Part shown: in pieces, positions 24,516 to 34,560 of the stretch | Position numbering within the stretch: the stretch's first letter is position 1 | How the letters are laid out: the number at the start of each line of letters is the position of its first letter | NCBI GenBank assembly: GCA_900175165.2 | Contig: FWWN02000637.1 | Coordinates: 1 to 64,000 of the forward strand | DNA: 64,000 bases | Direction: 5' to 3' | Source of the DNA: Rhizomucor pusillus | Taxonomy: Eukaryota; Mucoromycota; Mucoromycetes; Mucorales; Lichtheimiaceae | Notes under the pieces: model-generated | Seen by the model: the letters and a program-made list of their open reading frames with translations, nothing else | The model's database searches: none | What the model was told of the DNA's origin: nothing | Program-made: the position numbers and the translations under genes

Positions 24516-24944
24516 CTATACGCTTGTATTAGCCATACATGAATGCTTTTCTACTTGTTTTGATAATCCAAAGGGATCGAGATCCCATCGCTGAATAGTC
24601 TGAACGATATCTGCATATAATGAAATAGCGGTCACCGCAAAAGAGTTTACGTCTCGCGATGCTAATACTCGCATTGATGCTGTGCAAAGTTCTCCGTATA
24701 CGATCCTTGCTTTTGCAGACATAGACTGCGGTAAAGATGCAAAATGCGCAGTATCCAGATTCTCCTCCGTGAGAGCAGAAAAGATTGTTGTTTCTCTCTC
24801 TTTTTGCCGATATATAGCCACGGTACTCTTCAATTGACTGCGGAACCCTATATCAATATCTCTCTGACCTGATAACTTCGTAAATAATGTTTTGCTGCAT
24901 TGTGAAGTAGGTGCACATACTCCGAAATTCTCTGTAGATCGCAA
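24516..24944 (-). CDS. Small uncharacterised helical protein, model uncertain
   Basis: An open frame on the minus strand ends in TAA at 24516 and carries a protein-like helical C-terminus (SLPQSMSAKARIVYGEL, AISLYADIVQTIQRWDLDPF). A second frame beginning at an ATG near 24965 (PGRIESCDLQRISEYVHLL) also looks helical and runs into the first one, but I could not find an intron longer than about 29 nt to join them. A frameshift, a sequencing indel or an unusual intron is possible. I do not recognise the family. It lies tail to tail with the CDGSH gene and head to head with the GSKIP gene. Confidence 0.4.
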   Translation of the reverse strand: MRSTENFGVCAPTSQCSKTLFTKLSGQRDIDIGFRSQLKSTVAIYRQKERETTIFSALTEENLDTAHFASLPQSMSAKARIVYGELCTASMRVLASRDVNSFAVTAISLYADIVQTIQRWDLDPFGLSKQVEKHSCMANTSV

Positions 24945-24997
24945 CTTTCAATGCGACCGGGCATGGATACTTTATTCCTGCAATATTTCGAGTATAT

Positions 24998-25712
24998 ATG
25001 CGCTTGCCGTCTCTAAGTGAAGAATTGCAGGCAATAACTCAGGATTATGATTACGGCAAGTGGGATTGTGTCAACTGTAACTGATGACAATATCCTCACC
25101 ACGAAATGCGTATACCGTATACACAGGAATCGTACCTGGGTCTGCAACGATCTTTGTGTTAGATGAATCGGAAGGTGTAGGACGACTGGACTTGACCCTC
25201 TTGGAAGGAGTTATGATTGTAGTAGAAGTTACAGATGCAGGATATAAAGTTTGTTGCCTTGGAGACGACGATGGGATGTGGGTATGTAGCTTACAAATAG
25301 AAATTTCTAGGTCACATCACATTCTCCGTTATGCAATGGACCAGCCACGTTAACCGCTACCCAAACGATAATGGCACACTTGAACCAGCCGTTTGAGAGT
25401 ATGGAAAACTTGCTCATGACGATATCACCTATGTTCTGTCAACGATTTCAAGAGGCATTGTACGAGAGGCTTCAAAGTGTCCATGAGCAACAACAACAAC
25501 AACAACAGCAGCAACCGCAAGAACAACATGAGGAGCGAAATCTAGAGACTCGACAATTTCCAACCAATTCCTCAGCTGACGATAGCTTTGCTACCAGTGC
25601 TCCATCGTTCTTGAACTCCACTATCCCCTCAACGGCCTCAAATTCATCAAAAGATCAAGCCAACCAAGATGCTTCGAGTAGTATGAATAATTTCGATCAC
25701 TGGATTCATTAG
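24998..25712 (+). CDS. GSKIP-domain protein with poly-Gln tail
   Basis: Exons 24998-25055, 25127-25281 and 25389-25712 encode 178 aa. The GSKIP domain, named after the GSK3beta-interacting protein and also found in Clu/CLUH-type proteins, is recognised from SEELQAITQDYDYG at the start, a beta-strand block (RLDLTLLEGVMIVVEVTDAG) and the C-terminal helix FESMENLLMTISPMFCQRF followed by EALYERL, equivalent to the Y-S-L-L-D-T-L-S-P block of human GSKIP. A Gln-rich stretch (about residues 104-118) and a Ser/Asn-rich tail follow. Intron 1 has a GC donor (TAC G|gcaagt). Intron 2 is 107 nt, longer than usual here, and its acceptor is the least certain point. The role in fungi is not established. Confidence 0.78.
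25487..25525 (+). repeat. CAA/CAG trinucleotide run (poly-Gln)
   Basis: A run of CAA and CAG codons in the last exon of the GSKIP-domain gene encodes nine consecutive Gln and then a Gln-rich segment. Such runs vary in length between strains. Confidence 0.85.
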
Positions 25713-26260
25713 CCAGCTTGCCTCTTCTCTCTCTGTGTATTATTCTTGTCTCTTTACTACATACCATTGCAAGAAACGGCTATACATCACCAACGACTGC
25801 AGGACAATCGGTCCAATAAAAATCTTGAAACACTTCAACTACAACTGTAACTTGTCGTTCATTTCCCTAATAGTTCAATAACAAACTAGAACTCGCAGAA
25901 ACATCTAATATCCTGCGCTTGGATGTTGCCTGTGAGGAAAAAACGCCCGTGTATGCAATAATTATGATATGAATACCGTTTTCATCTGAAATCGACAGCA
26001 ACGAAAAGACAGATTGTCAGTGCCTTTTTTTAAACAATACAACACTTTATGAGACTTCCAAGGAGTCCTTATTACTTGCAGTTATTACGCAACAGTTTTC
26101 GATAATCACAATCTACAGCATATGCCTGAGTTCGTTGCTGCGCATAGGTATGTACGCAGCAAAAGTTGTGGTGATATACATAATACCAAGCTCTGGAGTC
26201 CACAAGTGCGGATGGATGAAATATTACATTGTCATCCAAGATGAAAAGATACACGATATC

Positions 26261-26980
26261 CTATCGAAGAGCACCGTGGCTATTCCGCGCCTTTTCACTT
26301 TGCTCGTCAGCAATAGTTCGCAAGGTCTGGGTTACCATCTGCCTCACAGATTCTACAGATACCAATGTATTATTGAGCTTTGGATGTCGAACTGATAGCA
26401 TTTTCTTTTCGTTCTTATCTTACTCATTTCTTCGACCGCTTTTGCATATTCCTCGTTCGCTTTAACGCTTTCTGCTTCCAGATTTCGTAGTATTTCCAGC
26501 TAATCGCCACCATTTAGTGATATTTTTCGCGTGTATTGAGAGCTTGGTAATATACCTGTTCTTCTTCGGTGTGCTTGATACCTGGTAGAAGCTCTATAAG
26601 CGTGTCTATCTCTTGAGCCTTTTTCACCAGATCCGAAGCAAGCTCGAGCCTATTTTCTACAAGCAGAATCGACGATCAGTGACTGGAAAAGTCTAACCTG
26701 AATTAACCACTAACGTTGGAAGACCTCTTCTGAATCAGCTTGCACTGCAGTTTTGTATTTAGTAAAAGTAATTGATACATCAAGACATTCACGTACCGTT
26801 AGGTTGTGCAATTGGTATGTTGCTGTTCAACTCGCGCATCGCCGACTTTTCATGTACATAAAAAATACTGTTTGTGAACATTCGAGCTAGCTACATTTCA
26901 TAAGCAAGCAGTAAAAAAAGGACGGCGTGACAGAGAAGTACCGAGTCAATCGCATCCTGAAGTTGTGTCAATCGATCCAT
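26261..26980 (-). CDS. med21: Mediator subunit Med21 (Srb7)
   Basis: Subunit of the Mediator middle module, which bridges activators and RNA polymerase II. Six exons encode 143 aa: 26980-26942, 26890-26797, 26744-26715, 26656-26556, 26499-26424, 26352-26261. Human MED21 has 144 aa. The conserved start MDRLTQLQDAIDSLARMF, the middle EIDTLIELLPGI and the C-terminal coiled coil ending VTQTLRTIADEQ fit the family. Exon 3 is 30 nt. The start is the ATG of the family's M-x-R-L-T-Q-L-Q motif. The frame stays open for about 20 codons upstream of it, up to an acceptor-like CAG, so an N-terminal extension cannot be excluded. It is convergent with the GSKIP gene. Confidence 0.92.
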
Positions 26981-27690
26981 TTGGCCGTATCGTGTGGCGG
27001 GAAAACTCGCTAGATATTCTGCGAACTGAAGAATCCCTGAAATAGGGATAGCATAAATTCGTGTCTTTGAATTGAACGCTCAAAAACCTCTTTTCACCTA
27101 ACTTTTCAAAGGCGTCAAATGTTCGAACTTCTTGGAAGGGCTTGTGAGTTTCTTCATCGTTCCTGCATCCTTATGTTGTATGGTGAATTTTGATAAGAGT
27201 GGTCATCATGATATAGCAGGAACGGAAGTACTTGTTCAATCGTAGGTTTTATCGAAACTATAGCTGTTATATGTAACTGTGGACCTTTTCATATTCTGCG
27301 TGGACCTACATAGTTGTCTACGTGGCTTCTGATCAGGAACAAACCTGCTGCTGTTCTACTCTTCGCACGTTTCCAAGAGGATTTCAGCCGTTCTGTTGCG
27401 TGCGCCCATCAATCTTGCTGAAGACCATCTCAACTCATTTAAAGTTTCAGGTACGCATCAAAGATGCCTTTGTTTACATTTTTACTCTTTGCCAGAAATC
27501 TGCATGAATCTAGAGATCTTAACTGAGGTGACGCCACACTGTCGTAGAAGATAAACAGAGGAATAGCTGTAAAGGTTGCTGGATCTTGTATTTTGCCCTT
27601 CTTTTTCTTCTCTATCTTCGAAAACAACCTAGTTCGATTTTGAGATACATTATATAGGCATTGCTACGTAAGAATCTTGGTAAGCGGATG
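26981..27690 (-). other. Unassigned coding-like segments upstream of Med21
   Basis: Several open blocks on the minus strand look like exons but could not be joined into a full gene. Segment 27620-27485 joins through a 68-nt GT-AG intron to 27416-27360 (AKTRLMGARNRTAEILLETC). Segment 27160-27100 reads NDEETHKPFQEVRTFDAFEK and joins through a 61-nt intron to GILQFAEYLASFPATRYGQ, which runs in frame into the Med21 start. I recognise no family. It may be a separate small gene with a missed exon, an N-terminal extension of Med21, or remnants. Confidence 0.35.
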
Positions 27691-27697
27691 GAGGTAG

Positions 27698-28757
27698 CTA
27701 CCGAGAGCTGTAATCTACACTCTCTCGTAGACTTAAATTGCGGGTTTTCTCCATCAAATTTTTGATTGTATCCTCCACTAACTGCCCTGACTCTTCATTT
27801 ACGCATATTCGGGATAGCTGCTCCGTTACATTTTGTATAGCCTGATTGACTTCTACATCAGGATCCGGATCCTCCTTTGCAAAGAGTATATCGGATAGTC
27901 CATGGGTCTGCAGTTCTTTTGATGTTCCATACATAGTTGAGTGCTTGTTTGCAAGATGCTTCACGAGAACTTCTGTTATCTGTAACGACAGGCATCAACG
28001 GGAATTAGAACGTTGCAAAGATATTTTTGCTGCAGCGATTACCGATTGTAGATCCCGGTATTCTTCGTATGAAATATCGACGGGTATGCGGTTATCTTTT
28101 ACCATCCGCGAAGGTCGAAGGTTATCCATTTTGAACTTTGCAAGTAGCAGGGGTGTCAATCGGAACGGATCTGAAGCTGGTATACTTGCACCTAGAGATA
28201 GGAGAGTCGTTGATTGTCTGTGCATGCGACGTGAACTCTACACTTTATACCTTTCTCCAAGAGCAGCAGCACGCACTGGATATTGCCTGCTAAAACGGCT
28301 GCGTAGCATGATTTCAGTACAGTGATGCTTTTGACTTTAATACATGGTCCATATTACCCATATGCATAGGTTGGAAGCCATCGACATCGCCTACGCCGTT
28401 GTTCACATCGGATCCGGCCCTGATCAGAACCTTTGCGATGGCGGTTGCCTCTGTCAAGTCATCTTCCCTCGCGCAAGCAATGTGTAAAGGTGTTCGAAGG
28501 TGTGAATCCCGTATAGTGTCTGGATTAATCGAAGGGAAAGCTGCCAACAATGCTTCGACTATTAAAAGTTTGAAAGTGTTACAAGATCGCTCAAGTGATT
28601 CATGCTCTTCCAGGTTACCTTCTTTTGCTGATTTCTTTCTACACGCTTCAAGTAGGGTTGTTTCCGCAGGAGTAGTCCGTAACATTTGTCGAAGTCGATC
28701 AGTGCGGCGGCTTTGTTGGCATAACTTTTTCACACGACCGCAGGACTTTCCCTCCAT
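27698..28757 (-). CDS. Ankyrin-repeat protein
   Basis: Exons 28757-28358, 28298-28251, 28191-28043 and 27979-27698 encode 292 aa. Ankyrin units are seen at DSHLRTPLHIACAREDD, IAKVLIRAGSDVNNGVGD, DGFQPMHMAVLAGNIQCVLL and LTPLLLAKFKMDNL. The PLHIA and G-x-x-x-V-N motifs support at least three repeats, interrupted by introns. The N-terminus (KSCGRVKKLCQQSRRTDRLR) is basic and the C-terminal 90 residues are helical and acidic. The short repeat block within a small protein resembles ANKRD54-like adaptors, but I cannot assign orthology. A protein-protein interaction role is inferred. Confidence 0.8.
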
Positions 28758-28759
28758 GT

Positions 28760-29681
28760 TGCAGACTTTCGAATTCAATATCGCCTCTTATTTCTATTGT
28801 TTCAGGCGATCAAAATGTCCCAAATTTTCACTCTTTGGGTTGACTGAAAATGGTAACCCGTTTTCTTCTTCAAAGATCATTTGCATCTACATCCGTTGCT
28901 GGACGCTCCCTTTTCAGAATGTAGATAAGACGATTTTGGGTTTTCGCATAGCTGGCATTTTCCTATTTCCAAATTCTGCTGACTGTATTCATGCAGAGTG
29001 CAATAGCGACACAAAGAGTCTGCAAATAGTTTTCATTTACTGTTTAGTAAACGATGATTTGTTTTGAAATAGCTGGTATTAGTGTATTGTATCTATATAA
29101 TGCATCCCACATAATACTTTGTCATTAGAATGCGCGTCTCTCTAACGCACCACAAAAAAATAAAGGAATACCAGGTACCGGGTACTGTCAGCCTCGCTGC
29201 TGATCCCATCCGCGTGTTCCGCCGTTCCGATAGCGAGATGAACCAATGCACAGTATGCAGCATCTACTAATCCTCGTGCAGAATTTACCTAAATCGTACT
29301 GTCGACCTTGCAAAGTATTCATTAATCGACAACAAGCACAGATGCATGATTTGTTGCTCCGCACAAGCTCGTGGCGCATGGTAAGAAAAGGAAAGAAGAG
29401 GAGGCACGATTGTAAGCGCTATTATTTCCATCATCTTGATCTTTTCCTTCTATTTCATCTCTTGTCTCGAAGAGCTGGTCTCCTTGCTCATCCTGTTTGA
29501 GCCGCCTTCCTTTCTGTTTTCATCATAATCTTTTCTTCTCTACACTCCTTTGACTCGTGTCCTCTCCACTCTTTTATCGTCGCAACCTGTCCTTCGGGAC
29601 ACACATATCACCAAACACTGAACATACGCCCTGTAACCAATTTTATTAAGCAGCACGCAAGGCAATCTCCCCATCTCTGCC
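28760..29681. other. Intergenic / promoter region
   Basis: About 0.9 kb lies between the divergent ankyrin gene (minus) and the large conserved gene (plus). No coding model holds up. The last 180 bp (29500-29680) are strongly pyrimidine-rich (TTTTCTTCTCTACACTCC and similar), the usual look of a fungal transcription-start and leader region. Confidence 0.6.
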
Positions 29682-32600
29682 ATGTCGAGAGGTGAGCCTC
29701 TTGTAATCCCCGGCAAGCATATATGCTGACAGTCCGCTATTTCTCAGCCAGTGCACGCTACGTTTGTCAGAATGCTGCGAATGCCATCATCTCTGAAATA
29801 GGTCCTTACCGAGTTTCGACAGACGGTTTACAGTCTATCAATCAGTTTCTCGACGAATTTCTTGTTTTTCTATTGTCGAGCTCGCTTTCGCTCGATTTAT
29901 CCCGCATAAAAGCCGTCGTCTTTACGTTGCTTCCCTCCACCCTCGGCAAAAACGCTATCGTTGAAGCAGAACTTGAAGTCAAGACGTTCACTGAGACGGA
30001 GGCAATCGACTATGAGACGTATGAGCAGATGAAAACTTTGGGCAGCGATGGTCCTTTTCCGCTCAACGATGCATTGCCACTCTTGCGCGAAAAATGTCTC
30101 GAGTTTTGCACACTTGCTGATAAAGACGAACACTCCATTCTCCAGCTGGAACCCAAAAATCGAGTCTTCATTTCACCCATAGTTGCGATTTACGTGACTA
30201 CAGTCCTGGAGCACATTGCAGAATATGTCTTGACAGCCATTGCTATGACAGCCGAACACGAAGACACCGAATATATTCGAGTAAAGGAGGTGTTTCTGGC
30301 ATTGATTGATGATGTACAAGTTGGAGGAGTATTTTATCGCATGGAACTGCGCGAAAAGCTCGAGGTATGATGGCTATATCAAATCTCATTGTAATCATCT
30401 TTTTTTTTACCGAAATTACGATGTCAGAGACGAGCTTTCCCTTCTGGATACAGACACCGTGCGGCCCCTATTCCTTCGTACACTGCTCCTCAGAAACATC
30501 TTTCAAACTCGAGTAAGGAGCCGATCAAATATGTAAACTTGAATTATCCATCTAACGTTACCTTCAGCTAGCATGAATGGCGAAGGTGGATTCCTGGATA
30601 TCAGCTTTGATGATCTGGATATTAGCTACGATGATGAGGATGATAAAAACGTAGGTGGACGCAGCGACGCATACGGCCACCTTTCTCTCTCGGCATACTC
30701 TTTAAAGTCCAGCGCAAACGGAGCGGACAGACCAGGTTCAATGATGAGCAGCAGCACAAGTAACGGTACCATCAGCACGTCAGCCAGTTTCACGCCCGGG
30801 AGGAAGCCACCACATAAAGTATTTAAAAAGGAGACTGTCTCCGTTTACGACCCTGATACCCAGACAATGGACTTTGAAGAGTTGATCCGATCCGGGAATA
30901 CTATGAAAGTATCGCTGACACCTAATCGTTTGCGATCGATCGAAATTAAGGATCAGTTGGCCGACGAACCAGCAACACCTGCCATAAGCTGGGAACGGAG
31001 ATCAACGGCAAGCATGCCCCGTATCAAAAGCTCTGCATCTGCTTCTCACATCACTTCTGCTACCATCACAGCAACGTCGACCGCTGTTCCCAATGTCGAA
31101 AATACGCAGAAAAAGGATATGCATCTTGCAGATGCCTTGAAAGGATACCAAACAAGGCAACATACCCTGCCAGAGACGCAGCAAAAGCCTTCTCCTCGTC
31201 CAGCAAACTTGAATAATGGCGCGACTTCCGCCTCCGGTTCCAATTTACATGGAAAAGATAAACAGCAGGTGCAGCAACCGGCAGCAGACAAGAAGAACCC
31301 ACCCTCTTCGAGTCATCGTGAAGAAGAATCCTCACCTGGTCCTAACCATTCTCAGAATCTATCCAAGCAAACACCGACTCCAGTTCCAGCAACGTCACAC
31401 TCTTCAAAGATGAGAAAGAGCAGCAGCGAACAAGCGAAACTGCCTGATCAGCAACCGCCAAAGAAGGAAATGAAAGTGTTGAGACGTAGCAGTATGAGCA
31501 GTAAGAAGAGTCGCGAGAACTTACGCCGCCAGCGAGAAAAGGAAGAAGCAGAAGCAGCAGCAGCAGCGGCGGCGGCGGCGTCTACGCCTACGGATCCTGC
31601 TACATCTAGCAATGCTACTCAGTCATCAGAGAGCTCGAAGCTAAAGAGCAATGTTCATCCTACGACCGTCACCCCTAAACGTAGTATCGAAAGCGTGGAC
31701 GATGAGCGATCTCAGCATCCTCTTCCGTCGCCACCAGCTAGCGAGACCTCCTCATCAGCTGAATTGAAGAAAGAAGAAAAATCTTCAGGCACTTTCGATA
31801 ATGCTTCTGTTGACAGCGCAAGCGATGCAGAAGAGCGACGGGTGCGCTTCAAGAACAAGGATGAAAGCCCAGCACGAGTCGAATCCCCGGTGGACATGAA
31901 CAGCAGCGCAAAAGATGAATCAACGCCGGAACGACCATCTACAATTGTAGCCAAACGTGCATCAATGGTCGGTTCTGCTAGACGTCGTTCGTTGCATGAA
32001 ACTTATGCCGTGGATACCGCTCGATCTGATAGACCACGGGAACGTATGCCAACAGCTGGTTCTGTTGAATCAACCGTAAAGGCATGGGATGAAATGACGA
32101 AGCAAGGTGAAGATACCATTGCACCAACGGTAGCTCGTCGGCGTTCGACGTTACAGCCAAGCAAGAGCGAAGAAGAGCTGCAAAAGGAAAAGGATGGCGA
32201 AGTTGTGAGCAGACCTCGAACGCCTTCGCAAAGACAACCGCAACGTCCGAACAGTGTCCTTGATAAGGTTATGCAATTCGAACGAGCGAGTTCATTGGAT
32301 GATTTTGCACAGCAGCACCATCGACAGCACCGTGCTTCAGCGTATATTCCACGCAGAGAGCGTTTTCTATACTTGCAACGCGAGCCCGGAGTCTTGGAAC
32401 GACGGACGACAACCTTCACACGGTCAAAACCTGTTGCCAAAGATGCTGAAACGCAGACAGATCCCATTCCTGAACTTGTCAATGCTTCCCAAATCGTTAA
32501 AGCAACCCCTGCACTGGTGGTTACAGCAGAGGGTGATGACGGCGTCACGGTGCGCAAAGAAGTGGATATGGATAATTTCAGCGAAAAGAGCAGCGAGCAT

Positions 32601-32705
32601 GTCCTCGTTGAAGGCGACGAGGAATGGTTCCTGCAAGATGATGAATGGGAAGACATTCAAGATCAAGAAACTGCTGTAGTTGAATGGCTTCTAGGTGAAG
32701 CATAG
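29682..32705 (+). CDS. Large conserved fungal protein, histone-fold-like N-terminus
   Basis: Exons 29682-29691, 29748-30364, 30428-30512 and 30568-32705 encode 949 aa. The first exon is only 10 nt (ATG TCG AGA G). Residues 4-210 form helical blocks (SARYVCQNAANAIISEIGPY, LQSINQFLDEFLVFLLSSS, FISPIVAIYVTTVLEHIAEY) that look like a pair of histone-fold-type units; this is inference. The remaining 700 residues are Ser/Pro/Glu-rich and mostly disordered, with an island TMDFEELIRSGNTMKVSLTP (about 345) that I recall as conserved in uncharacterised ascomycete proteins of similar layout. A Lys/Glu/Ala segment and an acidic end (EEWFLQDDEWEDIQDQE) are also present. Its function is not known to me; phospho-regulated scaffolding would fit the composition. 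Confidence 0.72.
31549..31580 (+). repeat. GCA/GCG trinucleotide run (poly-Ala)
   Basis: A run of GCA then GCG codons within the large conserved gene encodes about ten consecutive Ala after an Arg/Glu-rich helix. It is a candidate length-variable site. Confidence 0.8.
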
Positions 32706-32882
32706 GTTAACCTTTTTTTGCATTGCTTGTACTATCAATACATACCGTCTCCTACAATGCATATATGCAAGAACGGCATATTCATCCAATCATAATGTTT
32801 TACATGGAATAAGGGGGCGTCATTGACGATCTTCCTGGACAAAAAGTCCAGCATTCCCTTGTACGGCTTCTATATCATCGAC

Positions 32883-33485
32883 ATGGCTTCGTTGTTGTTG
32901 CCTGCTGCCTATCTTGGAGGCTGCGTCGCCACCATGAGCGTATTTTCTTTCTTTTATCGGAGAGCTAAGAGTAAGAAATCATGCAGGACAAACAGAGAGT
33001 TAGTCTATCTTACTCTGAGCCTTTCAGATGTCAACACAGTCGAGCCCTGGTTTCCACGGAATGAGGCCAAGGAGCAGTATATAACGCTTCTCAATACCAA
33101 GGACCAGCTAGAAGAACAGCATCTCAAAGCAGCATTGCTTCGTCGAGCGATGGAAGCTGTGCAACGTGTCTTGACGATCCAGAGAGAGAAACCAGCAATG
33201 CAACAGTTGCTACGTGGTGGCTACATTGGTGAAGATGTCTGGCAAGACTTGATGGCAGCCGAGGAAGAAGTCTTGGCAGAAATGCAGAGTGTGGCCCAAG
33301 AAGCAAATACATTTGCAAACGATTGGTCGAAAACTATATTCACTACCGCGGCTCAAATGCTGGAAGCTGAGAAACAGCAGGAATTAAAGCGGAAGATGGA
33401 AGAAAGAAAAGCGTATGAGGAGAAACGACGGGCTATCGAGCTTCAAATAGAACGAATGGAAGATGAAGTACTTGCTGAAAAATAA
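32883..33485 (+). CDS. sec66: Sec66/Sec71, ER translocon accessory subunit
   Basis: Subunit of the Sec63 complex that drives post-translational import into the ER. Exons 32883-32970 and 33028-33485 encode 181 aa. An N-terminal membrane anchor (LLPAAYLGGCVATMSVFSFF) is followed by the cytosolic family core: EPWFPRNEAKEQYITLLNT, KAALLRRAMEAVQRVLTIQR, EKPAMQQLLRGGYIGEDVW and EANTFANDW. A charged coiled-coil tail ends the protein. The start ATG 32883 was chosen because the upstream open frame starts inside the promoter and has no other support. It lies 177 bp downstream of the large conserved gene on the same strand. Confidence 0.9.
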   Translation: MASLLLPAAYLGGCVATMSVFSFFYRRAKSKKSCRTNRELVYLTLSLSDVNTVEPWFPRNEAKEQYITLLNTKDQLEEQHLKAALLRRAMEAVQRVLTIQREKPAMQQLLRGGYIGEDVWQDLMAAEEEVLAEMQSVAQEANTFANDWSKTIFTTAAQMLEAEKQQELKRKMEERKAYEEKRRAIELQIERMEDEVLAEK

Positions 33486-34560
33486 AAAGACGATTCTGAA
33501 GGATTGAAACGAATCCGTTCTTGCTCACTCTTGCCTCATACTAAGCGTTTTGCCTGTAGCGGCAATCGCCGGCTTCGATGAAACTTTGTAAGAATGCGAC
33601 GGCTCGTTAAAGGATTGTTGAGCTTGGCCTAGCACACTCTTATCCACATGATACGAGCATGGATGAATCAAGACTATCTCTGAGTATCCGTGTTTCCTAG
33701 TTGATTGATGCTAGTCGAAAACAGGATAAGTTGTGCATGGGAAGATTAGTAGAGAAAACATACGGGGGCTGAAGCGGGATCAGCAACGCAATGCTTTCCC
33801 TTTTGATTTATTGGTTTTAATTGATTAGAGTGTAGGGCACCAGATCCAAATGTTAAGCGCGGTTTCGAAAACAGAATAGCACCCCTGAATGCTTAAAACC
33901 ACAGCAAACTGCCAATGGTAAGAAACGCATGTGATCGGCAAAGTGACACAAATGCCAACATTTGAGGCGGCGCGGTCGTCCGCGAACTAAAATGTTGACA
34001 TTGTGTGAATGTTTCACATGGTTGGGGAGCGTATCTCACTTAAATATTTTCTTTTCTCATGAGCACCGTTCATCGTCAGGATTGCAAGAAACAATTCTAG
34101 ACCTTACAAACCAGTTAATTGAATATCCCCACGCTACATCCGGAAATCCGGCAACTGTTGCAAAAATCAACAACTGCGAGAATGGATAACCATATACTGC
34201 ATAAGGGAATAAGGTTGCTAGATAAACTACTAGCTTCGAAGGGTGTGACAGAAGAGAATGATGCATACATCATTAAATGTGCTTTCTGTACGACCATGTA
34301 GATAATAGTTGTCAGCGACCAAGTTGCAATTCCATCATAGTATTAGATCTGTGTCCCTTACCACTATTCTTTTCTTATAGATAACGCATCTAAACAGATT
34401 AACAAAAGCTCGCAAGCTTCGATGAAGTGCACAATGTAGTGGAGGGTTGCACTAGATTTGCTGATCCTTTGTCTTTCCGTCCTCAGCAACAAAGAGAAAT
34501 AAATGTTGCATCCTGTTGCCTTCTCTTTCCTTTTCGTATCTTTCCTTTAGCACCTTTGGC
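33486..34560. other. Intergenic region, nothing firm
   Basis: About 1.1 kb without a convincing gene. A frame at 34119-34301 (HPEIRQLLQKSTTARMDNHI) has a protein-like composition but lacks an ATG at its start and joins to nothing, so it may be a remnant. Confidence 0.5.

Noticed and set aside
25282..25310. 29-nt intron in the GSKIP gene
   Set aside because: It would keep the frame, but it is shorter than any other intron here; the 107-nt intron gives a better match to the domain's C-terminal helix.
32003..32656. 217-codon antisense frame in the large conserved gene
   Set aside because: Ser-rich composition mirrors the sense codons; no motif and no splice signals of its own.
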